Shown one piece after another: positions 8,572 to 16,736 of a stretch of 50,534 nt of DNA. The first letter of the stretch is position 1, and each line of letters opens with the position of its first letter. The position numbers were made by a program, and so were the translations under genes. A model generated the notes under the pieces. The model did not search any database, was not told where the DNA came from, and worked only from the letters and a program-made list of their open reading frames with translations. This stretch comes from Bacilli bacterium (GTDB lineage: Bacteria > Bacillota_I > Bacilli_A > RFN20 > CAG-826), in contig JAGAYY010000025.1 of the NCBI GenBank assembly GCA_017940265.1, positions 206,177 to 256,710 on the forward strand, given 5' to 3'.

Positions 8572-8981
8572 TAGATATTGTAATAGGGTATGATAAGGAG
8601 AATGAGATGTATAAAGTCTATGAACCAACCACCGACACACTCTTAGTAACAACAAGCCTATCCGAATCTTTCCTACGTATTTCCGAATTCTTAAATGCGA
8701 AGGGGATGATTCCTGGAGATATCTTAGGTACTAGTGATATTCGTTACCACATAGACTCAGCTACTTTCTTAGCGATGATAGAAAGTAATGTCACACTCCT
8801 TAAACGACTTAATACAGCTCCTTCCGGTTTCATGATCTCGGGGCAAAGATTTGGACAAACACAGTCTCCTCAGTCAGGTGGCAGCAAGAAAGGAAGGACT
8901 AAGAAAACGACCGGATTTTCAGGAAAATCGGCGTTTAAACAATCGTATAAAAAATTTGGCGGGAATGAGAACTGGAATTAA
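8568..8981 (+). CDS. hypothetical protein with basic C-terminus, 137 aa
   Basis: The GTG start overlaps the previous stop by four bases. Residues 1-95 look globular (VIGYDKENEMYKVYEP, SFLRISEFLNAKG). The last 40 residues are Gly/Lys/Ser-rich and basic (GGSKKGRTKKTTGFSGK), probably flexible and able to bind nucleic acid. No family is recognised. Confidence 0.65.
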   Translation: MIDIVIGYDKENEMYKVYEPTTDTLLVTTSLSESFLRISEFLNAKGMIPGDILGTSDIRYHIDSATFLAMIESNVTLLKRLNTAPSGFMISGQRFGQTQSPQSGGSKKGRTKKTTGFSGKSAFKQSYKKFGGNENWN

Positions 8982-9384
8982 AGTATACACATCATATATA
9001 ACCGAACATAACCTAGCCAAAGCAATCGAGAATAATTTGCTTCCAGTATTTATTCTTAGATGTATAGGAAAATCTGAGCTAACATATAAGTGGGCCGGAT
9101 CTTCTCTTCATTTCAAACATCTAGCACCAAGTCAAGAATTATTCTGGGATCTTAGAGATGGAAAAATTGATTTTATTACATTCTCTAAATTGTTCTTGAT
9201 TGAATTATCAAAGGTAAATCTTCAAGACACAGTCGAGCGTCTTGATTATTTAAGTGGACTCTGTAATGCGAGTGGTGTAGTATTATTCGGAGCAGGTGAA
9301 AACCCAGAAGAGTCACACCGAACCTTAATTTCTGATGTTCTTTGGCGAGGCGGTTATCTATCAGAAAAACCGGAAGAACTATGA
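8965..9384 (+). CDS. DUF488-like protein, 139 aa
   Basis: The ATG at 8965 overlaps the previous gene. The start IKVYTSYITEHNLAKAIENN and the later VVLFGAGENPEESHRTLISD match the outline of DUF488 proteins, where a Tyr/Thr-Ser-Tyr segment opens the fold and a 'C-x-E-x-CHR' segment lies near the end. Here the first Cys of that segment is Gly and the second is Ser-adjacent, so the usual Cys pair is missing. DUF488 function is not established. It sits in a chain of small overlapping genes leading to RNase H. Confidence 0.55.
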   Translation: MRTGIKVYTSYITEHNLAKAIENNLLPVFILRCIGKSELTYKWAGSSLHFKHLAPSQELFWDLRDGKIDFITFSKLFLIELSKVNLQDTVERLDYLSGLCNASGVVLFGAGENPEESHRTLISDVLWRGGYLSEKPEEL

Positions 9385-9653
9385 TACCTAAAGAAATAGA
9401 GATACAAGAACAAATTATACAAAAACTTCAGAAACATGATATTTCTCCATTCTCAGTAGTATTTAGTTTTGAAGCAGGGGATCCAGGAGGTATGCTAAGT
9501 ATAACATTCTATATCCAAGCTGAGATGAATGAAATCTTAGGGATCTTGGGATATAAGAACCAATGTGATAAATCAGGATGGTTAATCTTAGAAAAGAATA
9601 ATACTATAATTTTTACAGGATTAGCTCTCTTACATCTATATACTGTATTATGA
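9381..9653 (+). CDS. hypothetical protein, 90 aa
   Basis: ATGA overlap with the DUF488-like gene sets the start at 9381. The protein opens with a charged helix (EIQEQIIQKLQKHD), then beta-like stretches ending in Leu-rich FTGLALLHLYTVL. No motif is recognised. It overlaps the following ATG as well, so all three are probably translated as a chain. Confidence 0.6.
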   Translation: MIPKEIEIQEQIIQKLQKHDISPFSVVFSFEAGDPGGMLSITFYIQAEMNEILGILGYKNQCDKSGWLILEKNNTIIFTGLALLHLYTVL

Positions 9654-10093
9654 CTCAGAAACAAATCTTTAAAGAATTTATTGCTCTGGGTTATGATGGA
9701 CCTGGAACAAGAATCCCGGGGCTAACCGATATCCAGCTAGCCTATTATGTAATAGCTAGAATAACCTCCACAGGATGCACTATTATCAATCTATTAAGTG
9801 GAACTACAATTCATCTTCCGGTAGACCTAATAGATCTTTTTGAAAGCTTAAACGCTTGGGGAGGAAGTAACATTCTTAGGGCTCAACCAGAAGATAAAAT
9901 AGATAAAACTATTTTAAACTTCCAGACATTAAACTTAAGGTTAGCTAGAAGACAGGGAGAATATTTTATGAATACCCTATCTGAAATTTGCACTACCGGA
10001 ACATTAGATTTCAGAGAATGGTTAAAATCTGAATGTAAACTTAGAATTAAACCAATCGAGTTTAGTTCATTAGATAAATATAAAGAAATATGA
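9650..10093 (+). CDS. hypothetical protein, 147 aa
   Basis: It lies between stop-start overlaps on both sides. It is mostly helical with a central hydrophobic segment (TIINLLSGTTIHLPVDLIDLF) too polar for a membrane span. No family is recognised. It directly precedes and overlaps RNase H, so a role in nucleic acid metabolism is possible but unsupported by motif. Confidence 0.65.
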   Translation: MTQKQIFKEFIALGYDGPGTRIPGLTDIQLAYYVIARITSTGCTIINLLSGTTIHLPVDLIDLFESLNAWGGSNILRAQPEDKIDKTILNFQTLNLRLARRQGEYFMNTLSEICTTGTLDFREWLKSECKLRIKPIEFSSLDKYKEI

Positions 10094-10593
10094 AGATACT
10101 TGACATATATACCGATGGCTCTCACCTTAAGTTTTCAACAGGGAGACTAGGAATCGGTGGAGTATTGATAGATCCTTCTCAACAAAAACCTCTTGGAAAG
10201 AAAATTTCAGAATTTGGAATTGAACTCCTCCCAGAATACATGAAAATGTCTTATGGACCAGGAGCAGAAAATTGTAGTAATCCTACCGCTGAATTAACTG
10301 CAGTTCTTGTTGCCTTACAGAACTTTGAACAAGATATAAAAGGTGCAGACATCATAACAATTCATGCTGATTATTTGGGGGTTAGAGAATGGATGACTGG
10401 AGCCTGGAGAGTAAAAGAGCCTTATATAGCTCGAATTAAATTTGACATTGATCAAGAAATTAGCCGCCAAGGACTTAAGGGAATAATTCAGTTTGCTTGG
10501 GTTAAAGGACATCAAAGTTATATAGCCGGAGATCCAGATATTCATTGGAATAACTATGTTGATGAATTGGCTAAGAAAGGAGAAAAGAAATGA
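10090..10593 (+). CDS. ribonuclease H (type 1 fold)
   Basis: This is an RNase HI domain of normal length (167 residues). The catalytic acids are all visible: D9 in YTDGS, E68 in NPTAELTAV, D94 in IHADYLGV, and D158 in NNYVDELAKKG, with the conserved VKGH loop at about 138-141. RNase H cleaves the RNA strand of RNA-DNA hybrids and removes primers in phage replication. The insertion around residues 30-60 is somewhat longer than in the E. coli enzyme. It overlaps genes on both sides. Confidence 0.93.
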   Translation: MKILDIYTDGSHLKFSTGRLGIGGVLIDPSQQKPLGKKISEFGIELLPEYMKMSYGPGAENCSNPTAELTAVLVALQNFEQDIKGADIITIHADYLGVREWMTGAWRVKEPYIARIKFDIDQEISRQGLKGIIQFAWVKGHQSYIAGDPDIHWNNYVDELAKKGEKK

Positions 10594-10895
10594 CAAACTG
10601 TGAATGTAAAAGACTGGTAGGACCTTATGGAACATGGAGTAGAGAAGATTTGATCGGAGCTCATGTTATTGTTGCCAGTATGCCCGTCTCTAATTACACT
10701 AGATTCTTTGCATCCGATCAAGTCTATACAATTGAAGACATCTATTTTAGAGTCTCTAATGATGGAAAAGCTATAACCATCATAATATTAAAAGAATGTC
10801 CAGGTATGTTTTTTACCTGGAAAGACCTTGACATAAAAGCAATTAGGATTAATAATGGCAAAGAAAGTGAACAGTCCGAGGAAAATAAGTCTTAA
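10590..10895 (+). CDS. hypothetical protein, 101 aa
   Basis: ATGA overlap with RNase H. After a short Cys-containing start (NCECKRL) the protein has a beta-rich body (AHVIVASMPVSNYTRFF, VYTIEDIYFRVS, ITIIILKEC) like a small SH3- or barrel-type domain, then an acidic tail. Its end overlaps the next gene by about 40 bases in another frame. Confidence 0.6.
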   Translation: MTNCECKRLVGPYGTWSREDLIGAHVIVASMPVSNYTRFFASDQVYTIEDIYFRVSNDGKAITIIILKECPGMFFTWKDLDIKAIRINNGKESEQSEENKS

Positions 10896-11037
10896 AACTT
10901 CGGCAACCGTGGTCAGATCAAGTAAACCTAGATCTGATAAGTACAACCATAATGATAAGGACTCTACTTGGAAGTCCGGAAAGTCTGGGGGCACTGGCCT
11001 TGACGACTATAATCTCGATATAATGAAATTAGGATGA
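10855..11037 (+). CDS. small basic, disordered protein, 60 aa
   Basis: It is rich in Lys, Ser and Asp with almost no hydrophobic core (SPRKISLKTSATVVRSSKPR), so probably unstructured and possibly nucleic acid-binding. It overlaps both neighbours; the final overlap is the ATGA type. Gene reality rests mainly on organisation. Confidence 0.5.
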   Translation: MAKKVNSPRKISLKTSATVVRSSKPRSDKYNHNDKDSTWKSGKSGGTGLDDYNLDIMKLG

Positions 11038-11393
11038 ATACAATTAAGAAAACTGGCGTTAAGCATAAGAACAAGGGTGATGGATTAACTTCGGGAGACA
11101 TTAATTCCATTAACAGCGCCACGAATAATTGCGTTGATGCCCTTAACTTAATGATGAAGGCTGAATGTAACCTAAATATTGAGACAGGTAATCCCGATAG
11201 AAAATATACACAATCAGAAGCTATAGCTGCCGTACCTCTAGATCGTAGAATCAAAGGTATGAAGCTTAGATTCTTCAATGGTGATTACTATGAAGAAATA
11301 ACATTTTTAGGTGATTCAACCGAAGAGTCTGAATGGAATGATATAGAAAACTGGGGAACCGGTGGAACAATAATCGACGGAGGAGAGTGGTAA
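11034..11393 (+). CDS. probable structural or fibre-associated protein, 119 aa
   Basis: The opening (GLTSGDINSINSATNNCVDAL) recalls the 'asDIN-x-IN-x-xxN' segment found near the start of phage tail and base-plate accessory proteins. The end, with LRFFNGDYYEEITFLG and EWNDIENWGTGG, resembles a repeat seen in Bacteroides phage fibre proteins where a short beta unit ends in W-N-D-x-x-x-W. It would be a small virion or fibre-linked protein; I recognise the pattern but cannot name a family. Confidence 0.5.
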   Translation: MNTIKKTGVKHKNKGDGLTSGDINSINSATNNCVDALNLMMKAECNLNIETGNPDRKYTQSEAIAAVPLDRRIKGMKLRFFNGDYYEEITFLGDSTEESEWNDIENWGTGGTIIDGGEW

Positions 11394-11394
11394 C

Positions 11395-12066
11395 ATGTTT
11401 TGGGATAGTTCGTATTATATTAAATATAAGCAGGCAAGTTCATACCTAAAAAGCGTATTAGGATTGCCAATGTTAGATAATTATAAAGGTCGAACTGAAT
11501 TTACTCCATATTACTACTACATAATTTCTTACTTAAATTCTAAATTAATTGAAACTGGTACTGAAGATATTAAACTTCTAATAGATAAGATATTTGAAGT
11601 CTATGAATATGGAGTTGATATGTTGATTGCTGGGAAGATGAGAGATTTAGCATTTGAGGCAGGAATGTTAACTACTATAGATGGTGATTATATTCCTGGA
11701 AAAGAAGTAGAAGATGACGAAATTCTGCCCGACGTAGATTATTTAGATATAGAGACCGGTGATGTTGCTGATGAAATTTATTATAACCAGGAATTTTTCA
11801 TATTCTGCTGGTCTGATTTTATGTCTACATTAATCATGAGATTAAGATTCCAATACGCATATCTCTTTGCTCAAGAACCGGATGGAGAATGTTGTGTATG
11901 TGGAGCTCGAGGTCAGACTGAATCAGATTATGAGAGCTGGCAATCTGGAGTATACCCGGAGGATGAATGCTACGATAGAAGTAATTATTATCGAAGCAAT
12001 AAAGCTTGGGGAACTAATAAGGCTAGATTCTGTGAATGTTATAAACACTCAACAACCGAAGAATAA
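11395..12066 (+). CDS. hypothetical protein with C-terminal Cys cluster, 223 aa
   Basis: The first 180 residues are helical and Tyr-rich (FTPYYYYIISYLNSKL) with an acidic loop (DDEILPDVDYLDIETGD). The C-terminus carries GECCVCGARGQ and, 45 residues later, FCECYKH. These two Cys pairs could hold one zinc. It begins one base after the preceding stop and ends at a strong terminator, closing the first plus-strand block. Confidence 0.7.
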   Translation: MFWDSSYYIKYKQASSYLKSVLGLPMLDNYKGRTEFTPYYYYIISYLNSKLIETGTEDIKLLIDKIFEVYEYGVDMLIAGKMRDLAFEAGMLTTIDGDYIPGKEVEDDEILPDVDYLDIETGDVADEIYYNQEFFIFCWSDFMSTLIMRLRFQYAYLFAQEPDGECCVCGARGQTESDYESWQSGVYPEDECYDRSNYYRSNKAWGTNKARFCECYKHSTTEE

Positions 12067-12111
12067 AAAAAAAGAGAGAAGAAGATTTTAATATATTTCT
12101 TCTTCTCTTTT
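12066..12111. terminator. bidirectional terminator between convergent genes
   Basis: An 11-base perfect stem (AGAGAAGAAGA / TCTTCTTCTCT) is flanked by an A-run on the left and TTTT on the right. It can therefore end both the plus gene before it and the minus gene after it. Confidence 0.85.
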
Positions 12112-12115
12112 GTTA

Positions 12116-12754
12116 CTAACCTAGAGCATCTTTTACTTTATTAATGATTTCTAACACATCATCGGATTTATCTTCTTCGGATCTAGTTTCCCAGAATACC
12201 TCGAAATATTTAGGATACTTATTTTGTAGTTGTCCCCAAGTATCTGCCGAAGAAAAATAGTATCCATAACTTGCATATATTCCTTCTTCCTCCCCGAAAT
12301 ATTGGTAATCATAGTTAAGTTCTGCATACCTAATTAAGCAGTCTTTTATATGATCAATTTCTTCTGGACTACATTTTTTAAGGATATAATCAGTTAAGTC
12401 ATCTCCAGAGCTTCCATTCTTTTTGGAATAGGCTATTTTGATATTTGAATCAAAATAATAGTCAACTTTTACTGTCCGTCTAGAACTTTTAGATTTTTGA
12501 TAAGTTTCTGGAAGCCCTAGTCTAACAGCATCAATGTGAAAACGACTGATTTTCCCACAATATGGCTTCTTACCAAGCTCTATTAACTCAGTAGGTAAAA
12601 CCTTAGGAAGAATAGAACTTGTTAAATAGTCGATTAGCTTTTTATTATAAGCTTCTCTGATTTTCTGTGGCTCTGACTGAAGTTTATTATATAAGTTTCT
12701 TCTCTCATATTCAGTTAGCCTTCTAGATTTTTGTTCTGTTGTTAGATTAATCAT
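12116..12754 (-). CDS. hypothetical protein, 212 aa
   Basis: This is a charged, mostly helical protein. It opens with NLTTEQKSRRLTEYERRNLY and ends with an acidic segment (ETRSEEDKSDDVLEIIN). A central KSSRRTVKVDYYF suggests a basic surface. No known motif. It overlaps the upstream minus gene by eight bases. Confidence 0.7.
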   Translation of the reverse strand: MINLTTEQKSRRLTEYERRNLYNKLQSEPQKIREAYNKKLIDYLTSSILPKVLPTELIELGKKPYCGKISRFHIDAVRLGLPETYQKSKSSRRTVKVDYYFDSNIKIAYSKKNGSSGDDLTDYILKKCSPEEIDHIKDCLIRYAELNYDYQYFGEEEGIYASYGYYFSSADTWGQLQNKYPKYFEVFWETRSEEDKSDDVLEIINKVKDALG

Positions 12755-13277
12755 TGCTTTTATATTTTTCGTATACCTTAGGGAGATGTTCTTTTATTAA
12801 CCTAAGAGTTAGATTCTTATGAGTTAACATATTTGAAACCTTTCTATACTTCTTAACATAGATATTTCTAGTATTAATAAGTTCAATAATCTTAGGTTTC
12901 ATATATTCATGAAACTTCTTATCTACTTCTTTAAGTTCAGTCATTTCTGAATTAACACAGACAATTGGTTCAGAGAATGTTAGTCGATAAAAATCCCTAA
13001 AAGAATAATGCTCCTTATATTCATACCCCAAAGATTCGACCTTAACCTTACAATATTCACTAGCATACCTACCAACAATAAATAATTCTTTCTTGGTTAG
13101 GATATAATCTGGATATTTACTTATTAGGTAGTGATCTTTATCAGTGAGATAGTGATTATTAAGATAGTCTAGGTACATATCTTTAATTTCATCTCTTAAT
13201 TTTATTGATTCGGCATATTCAGGTATCATATCATTAATGATTCCTATTAGCCGAGTTCTAATTTGAGTTGATATCAT
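12747..13277 (-). CDS. hypothetical protein, 176 aa
   Basis: I place the start at the ATG at 13277 (MISTQIRTRL), not at 13406, because a promoter motif ends eight bases upstream and the longer form would run through the divergent gene. The protein is a charged helical one (LTEKDHYLISKYPDY-like segments, KYRKVSNMLTHKNLT) without a known motif. Together with the next gene it forms a two-gene minus unit. Confidence 0.7.
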   Translation of the reverse strand: MISTQIRTRLIGIINDMIPEYAESIKLRDEIKDMYLDYLNNHYLTDKDHYLISKYPDYILTKKELFIVGRYASEYCKVKVESLGYEYKEHYSFRDFYRLTFSEPIVCVNSEMTELKEVDKKFHEYMKPKIIELINTRNIYVKKYRKVSNMLTHKNLTLRLIKEHLPKVYEKYKSND

Positions 13278-13296
13278 AACATAAATAAGGAAATCA
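13275..13296 (-). promoter_or_regulatory. CCTTAT-type promoter, minus direction
   Basis: On the minus strand the site reads TTTCCTTATTTATGTTATG and ends in the start codon, so the mRNA leader would be only a few bases or absent. It faces a plus-strand copy 16 bases away. Confidence 0.6.
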
Positions 13297-13311
13297 CATA
13301 CTATGGAGTCA

Positions 13312-13332
13312 GGAAACCTTATATTTGATATG
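13312..13332 (+). promoter_or_regulatory. CCTTAT-type promoter, plus direction
   Basis: GGAAACCTTATATTTGATATG ends in an in-frame ATG (13330-13332). The segment TATATTTG also matches the Bacteroidota -7 box TAnnTTTG. It decides the start of the downstream gene. Confidence 0.6.
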
Positions 13333-13959
13333 AAAAAATTAAGTTTCGCAAATAGAATAGAACAAGGTGAGTATGTTGCAGAAAATATATATGCTTCAGG
13401 TCTCATCAGAATAGTTCAATATCTTTTCCTAGACCTATCTGATCTCTTAGAGGATGAAGGTCGAAGGTTTGGTATTGTCCTATCATACTTAGATTCTGTT
13501 TACCATACATGTAAGCAAATGGATCTAAGTATGGATGATTCTACTTCAGGAAAAATTATTTTTCTTTATAAACCTCTTATCCTTAGAGAATTCAAAAAAC
13601 TATGTAAGAAAAGAGTTAGTAGAGCAGATTCAGTTATTGTAATAATTAAACGAATTCTAGAGATAATCTTAGATCAAGCTCCTACCTATCAATATACACG
13701 GGAAACAAAAAGCCTCTTAAAAATAATTGATAAACTCTTTGATAACATAAGAAATAAAGCTAAAAACAGCAATCTCCGAGGAATGACTGAATGTATAGAG
13801 GATTATATGTCAGCCGGAGTAGTAGGTAAATATGAACTAGAAAAATTTAGTATTCTTGAGGAAGAAGAAAAAAGAATAAGAACCCCACTCATTGGATCAG
13901 GTGTTAGGGTTAAAGAAGAACACTCTAAAATTCTTGAAGTAACATGGAAAGACGAGTAA
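13330..13959 (+). CDS. hypothetical protein, 209 aa
   Basis: An ATG at 13303 is also in frame, but it lies upstream of the promoter motif, so MKKLSFANRI at 13330 is the better start. The protein is helical with Leu-rich stretches (LFLDLSDLLEDEG, IIKRILEIILDQA) and a basic tail. No family is recognised. It overlaps the next start by 16 bases and begins a four-gene plus unit. Confidence 0.65.
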   Translation: MKKLSFANRIEQGEYVAENIYASGLIRIVQYLFLDLSDLLEDEGRRFGIVLSYLDSVYHTCKQMDLSMDDSTSGKIIFLYKPLILREFKKLCKKRVSRADSVIVIIKRILEIILDQAPTYQYTRETKSLLKIIDKLFDNIRNKAKNSNLRGMTECIEDYMSAGVVGKYELEKFSILEEEEKRIRTPLIGSGVRVKEEHSKILEVTWKDE

Positions 13960-14150
13960 TAAATACATTAGTAGTTAATGATGACGATCTTAATTGCCGA
14001 TGTGATCAATTAACCTTAGGAGAACTTAATATTGGTAATCTCGGATTTGTTAATGTGGATTTGGAGAGATTTGATATGATAATATATTCCGGAAAACGAG
14101 GTACTAAAATATTACGTTCCAAATATACAAAAGCAGGAATTATTCAATGA
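13944..14150 (+). CDS. hypothetical protein, 68 aa
   Basis: It overlaps both neighbours. The acidic, beta-like first half (TLVVNDDDLNCRCDQLTLGE) is followed by MIIYSGKRGTKILRSKY, whose basic turn after a beta strand loosely recalls the small basic family at 49-50 kb. The likeness is too weak to assign it. Confidence 0.55.
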   Translation: MERRVINTLVVNDDDLNCRCDQLTLGELNIGNLGFVNVDLERFDMIIYSGKRGTKILRSKYTKAGIIQ

Positions 14151-14557
14151 TAGCTAAGTATAGAGAAGAAATAACTACACGAAATGGTCTTTGGGTAGTT
14201 ACATTTGAAATTCCCGAAAGCTATAAAGAAATGATTTTAGGAATTAGATCTAGTGCACTCAATAGTCTTCAAAAGGATAATGGACTTTGTATTCAACTAG
14301 TTCGAGAAGCTAATACAATCAACTATCATAAACGCCCTCAAAAAAGATTTGCTGGATTATTTTGTTCGGGAGAAGACCCTATTACAGGTGTTTTTGAGGA
14401 TTGTGGTAGTCTGATAGGAACTGATGTTGAGTTGAGTAAGAAAGATATGATTAAAATTATCGGGAAAACAGTTGATGGATATGATTTCCCGGATAATGAA
14501 GTTGATGTTATTGGACAAGTGCTCAATAAATTGCTTAATGATGGATACTTTGATTAA
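14147..14557 (+). CDS. hypothetical protein, 136 aa
   Basis: ATGA overlap with the previous gene. Mixed alpha/beta; GLFCSGEDPITGVFEDCG holds two Cys in a Gly-rich loop, and the end (EVDVIGQVLNKLLNDGYFD) is an amphipathic helix. No catalytic motif is recognised. Confidence 0.6.
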   Translation: MIAKYREEITTRNGLWVVTFEIPESYKEMILGIRSSALNSLQKDNGLCIQLVREANTINYHKRPQKRFAGLFCSGEDPITGVFEDCGSLIGTDVELSKKDMIKIIGKTVDGYDFPDNEVDVIGQVLNKLLNDGYFD

Positions 14558-14885
14558 GCTTAGGTATCAAGTATATAAGAAACATAAATATCTTAGGCCA
14601 GGGATTAAATTTTGGAGATCTATTCATGTCTACATAAGCGTCTCTAATAATAGACTTGCTGTTCTTTTCTTTAAGATTGATGGAAATAAAAAAATTTCTC
14701 TCTCCGAAGTTTTATATCGAAGAAAGAAACCCATCCAAACAAATCTCTGGGAAGACAGACTAGATCCAAAGGACAGAGTGTTACTAATTTCAAAAGAAAA
14801 ATTTTCTAACTATGTATTCCCTAGGATTAGTGGTGATTTAGTTAGAAAATTAATAAAAGAGAACCTTGAGGATAAAACCTCTTAG
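14538..14885 (+). CDS. hypothetical basic protein, 115 aa
   Basis: The start at 14538 (MMDTLIKLRY) gives a 20-base overlap with the previous gene; the first ATG of the open frame lies far inside it. The protein is basic (RYQVYKKHKYLRPG, YRRKKPIQTN) with beta-like strands (HVYISVSNNRLAVLFF). The final codons form part of the terminator stem. Confidence 0.6.
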   Translation: MMDTLIKLRYQVYKKHKYLRPGIKFWRSIHVYISVSNNRLAVLFFKIDGNKKISLSEVLYRRKKPIQTNLWEDRLDPKDRVLLISKEKFSNYVFPRISGDLVRKLIKENLEDKTS

Positions 14886-14900
14886 TTCTCTTTTTTTTTG
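14856..14900. terminator. terminator overlapping a stop codon
   Basis: AGAGAAC and GTTCTCT enclose a second stem (GAGG / CCTC) with the TAG stop inside. Nine T bases follow, and A/T-rich sequence on the left suits the convergent minus gene too. Confidence 0.85.
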
Positions 14901-14912
14901 TGTCCCTTGTTG

Positions 14913-15902
14913 TTAATAAACGTAATTTTCAACAACTAGTTCTTTACCTTTTGGTCGGTAATACCACGTAAGATCATGTTCTCCTGTTATCTCTGATGGA
15001 GCACAGAATAAGACACTATCATAGGGCACGCCTTTTCCGAATTTATTATATTGTTTTTCAACTGTAAATTCTTCGGTTAAATATTTCAGCGCCTGCAAAG
15101 CTTGTTTCAAATTTATACCAATACCATTCTGGTCCTGCAGTTTGAATGATACTTTAAACATCAAGTCAAATACCTGAGTTGATAATTCGGCCTTATCTGC
15201 ATAACCCTTTTTAGCAAACCAAGCATTGAATTTGTCTGATACACTTTCAGGGAGGCCTTTATTCAGGGTTCCCTCATAGAAAGCCACCAATCCGTCGTGA
15301 CTACCGTCCGAGAGCTCTTCATATACACTCGGATCATCTAGTTCGATCATCTCAGTTATTTCATCATCCTCATTTCTTGGATCTAAATAGGTTACAGCTA
15401 AGAACCCTACCAACTTACATCTTGGGGCAGGACTAAATTTGGCATATTCACACCAAATATAATTTGCTGCATCTTTAAACGCTCTAATGTAGTCTCCTAT
15501 CTTGCAGTCCTTATAACTACCATGTAAGTAGTTTGGAATATCAAAATAGAACACAAGATCATCACTTACGCGACCTTTCGGATTCTTAAAAACTTCCTGG
15601 GTCACATAAATCATATTTCCGTTCCTCTCTAGGGCACGGTCGGGATCAATAATATCTTCATCCCATTCCGGAGAAAACATGGTACTAGTGGCTAACATCT
15701 TAGTCAGGTTATTTTCGTCTTCAACCGGATCGATTAACTCGCGTAACTTGTCCGTAGGTACGCCTAAATCTTTTAATTCTTGGTCTTGAGCTTTCCGTTC
15801 TTGGTCAAGTTTCTTTTCCTCTCTTTTAAACCAACGATAAGCTGCATAACCCGCTGCTAAGGCTAACAGGGATCCACCAATAATTTTTAAACTTTTGTCC
15901 AT
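14913..15902 (-). CDS. membrane-anchored protein, 329 aa
   Basis: Residues 6-22 (KIIGGSLLALAAGYAAY) form a membrane anchor followed by a basic and then coiled-coil stretch (KREEKKLDQERKAQDQELKDL). The remaining 270 residues are globular and acidic; no catalytic motif is recognised. Its codon use and Gln/Gly content look more like a structural protein than the small accessory genes further right. It follows a cluster of four tiny membrane or exported proteins transcribed in the same direction. Confidence 0.75.
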   Translation of the reverse strand: MDKSLKIIGGSLLALAAGYAAYRWFKREEKKLDQERKAQDQELKDLGVPTDKLRELIDPVEDENNLTKMLATSTMFSPEWDEDIIDPDRALERNGNMIYVTQEVFKNPKGRVSDDLVFYFDIPNYLHGSYKDCKIGDYIRAFKDAANYIWCEYAKFSPAPRCKLVGFLAVTYLDPRNEDDEITEMIELDDPSVYEELSDGSHDGLVAFYEGTLNKGLPESVSDKFNAWFAKKGYADKAELSTQVFDLMFKVSFKLQDQNGIGINLKQALQALKYLTEEFTVEKQYNKFGKGVPYDSVLFCAPSEITGEHDLTWYYRPKGKELVVENYVY

Positions 15903-15924
15903 TTGTTTGTTTGTTTTTAAATAT

Positions 15925-16125
15925 TTAAACTTTGTTTGTCTTGGAAATAATAGTCATAATTGAATATATTGCTCCAATTCCTGTGATGCTAATCTTCAGT
16001 GCTTCTCTTAGCGCCGGTTTGCAAAAAGGTACAATACACCCCATGATTCCCATAGTTCCAAGTAGTACACCGCATGCCCTTTCTATTGGGTTATCTGCGG
16101 CGATCGTCTCTTTGTCGTCTGTCAT
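15925..16125 (-). CDS. small membrane protein, 66 aa
   Basis: The start MTDDKET at 16125 is chosen over 16191 since the longer form would lie wholly inside the neighbouring gene. Hydrophobic segments at about residues 18-34 (GVLLGTMGIMGCIVPF) and 43-60 (SITGIGAIYSIMTII) predict two membrane spans. Size and topology would fit a holin-like protein, but many small phage membrane proteins look like this. Confidence 0.65.
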   Translation of the reverse strand: MTDDKETIAADNPIERACGVLLGTMGIMGCIVPFCKPALREALKISITGIGAIYSIMTIISKTNKV

Positions 16126-16321
16126 TTTTCTTACCTTTCTCAGTGAAGAAGAAATCCAGTGCAGCATTAATGAGCTGTATACCGACAACAATCACGACAA
16201 ATCCCGTTGACATAATCCCACCGTAATACTTATTATAAGCCTTCGTGTGGGGAAAATTTTTTGGATTGTCTACATTCTCAATTTTGCGCTTTCCATTCTG
16301 CGCATCTCCGATAGTTACCAT
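16091..16321 (-). CDS. small single-span membrane protein, 76 aa
   Basis: A polar N-terminus (NGKRKIENVDNPKNF) is followed by one hydrophobic segment (GFVVIVVGIQLINAALDFFF) and a very basic tail (KGKKNDRRQRDDRRR). This is a typical N-out, C-in anchor. It overlaps the next gene by 35 bases. Confidence 0.65.
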   Translation of the reverse strand: MVTIGDAQNGKRKIENVDNPKNFPHTKAYNKYYGGIMSTGFVVIVVGIQLINAALDFFFTEKGKKNDRRQRDDRRR

Positions 16322-16324
16322 TTA

Positions 16325-16504
16325 CTACTGTTTGGTTTTGTTTCTAACATTGTATGCTCTTCTCTCAACGGCATCCCAGACTAATTCACATCCGAGACCC
16401 AAAACATATGTTCCCATGGCACACTTTAACAGGAACACAGTTGTTTTACCCAACATCTCCCCCAAGATATAGAGAGACTGAGTTTTGTTTTTACTTTTAA
16501 TCAT
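16325..16504 (-). CDS. small protein, 59 aa
   Basis: An open frame of 59 codons from the ATG at 16504 to TAG at 16325-16327, three bases before the next start. It reads MIKSKNKTQSLYILGEMLG, then a weakly hydrophobic stretch (TTVFLLKCAMGTYVLGLGC) and a charged end. A promoter motif lies 24 bases upstream. Probably membrane-associated; function unknown. Confidence 0.6.
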   Translation of the reverse strand: MIKSKNKTQSLYILGEMLGKTTVFLLKCAMGTYVLGLGCELVWDAVERRAYNVRNKTKQ

Positions 16505-16527
16505 AATCTCTGTTTTATATTGTTAAA

Positions 16528-16552
16528 CATTCTCGAAAATAAGGTTTTTAAG
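16528..16552 (-). promoter_or_regulatory. CCTTAT-type promoter
   Basis: On the minus strand AAAAACCTTATTTTCGAGAATG precedes the 16504 start by about 24 bases. The 230 bases further upstream (16505-16736) hold no gene I can support. Confidence 0.5.
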
Positions 16553-16736
16553 ATGGCCAAGGAATAGAGCTTCTTACACCCTATCCCTCGGCACGAAACA
16601 AACTTCCTAAAACAGAAATCGTGTTTCTATTTCCATCTTGATTTTTGAATAAAATAAAGTGGCGTAAGTTTTTCTCCTACACCACCCCAACAAACACTCT
16701 GAAGTTTAATATTCAAAAACTGTGGACATATATCTC

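Noticed and set aside
12747..13406. Long form (219 residues) of the minus gene starting at 13406
   Set aside because: It would lie opposite the start of the plus gene and upstream of its promoter; MISTQIRTRL at 13277 fits the promoter motif.
15900..15920. GTTTGTTT tandem repeat as a regulatory repeat
   Set aside because: It is a short AT-rich leader next to a start codon, similar to other A/C-rich leaders in this block, with no further copies in a pattern.
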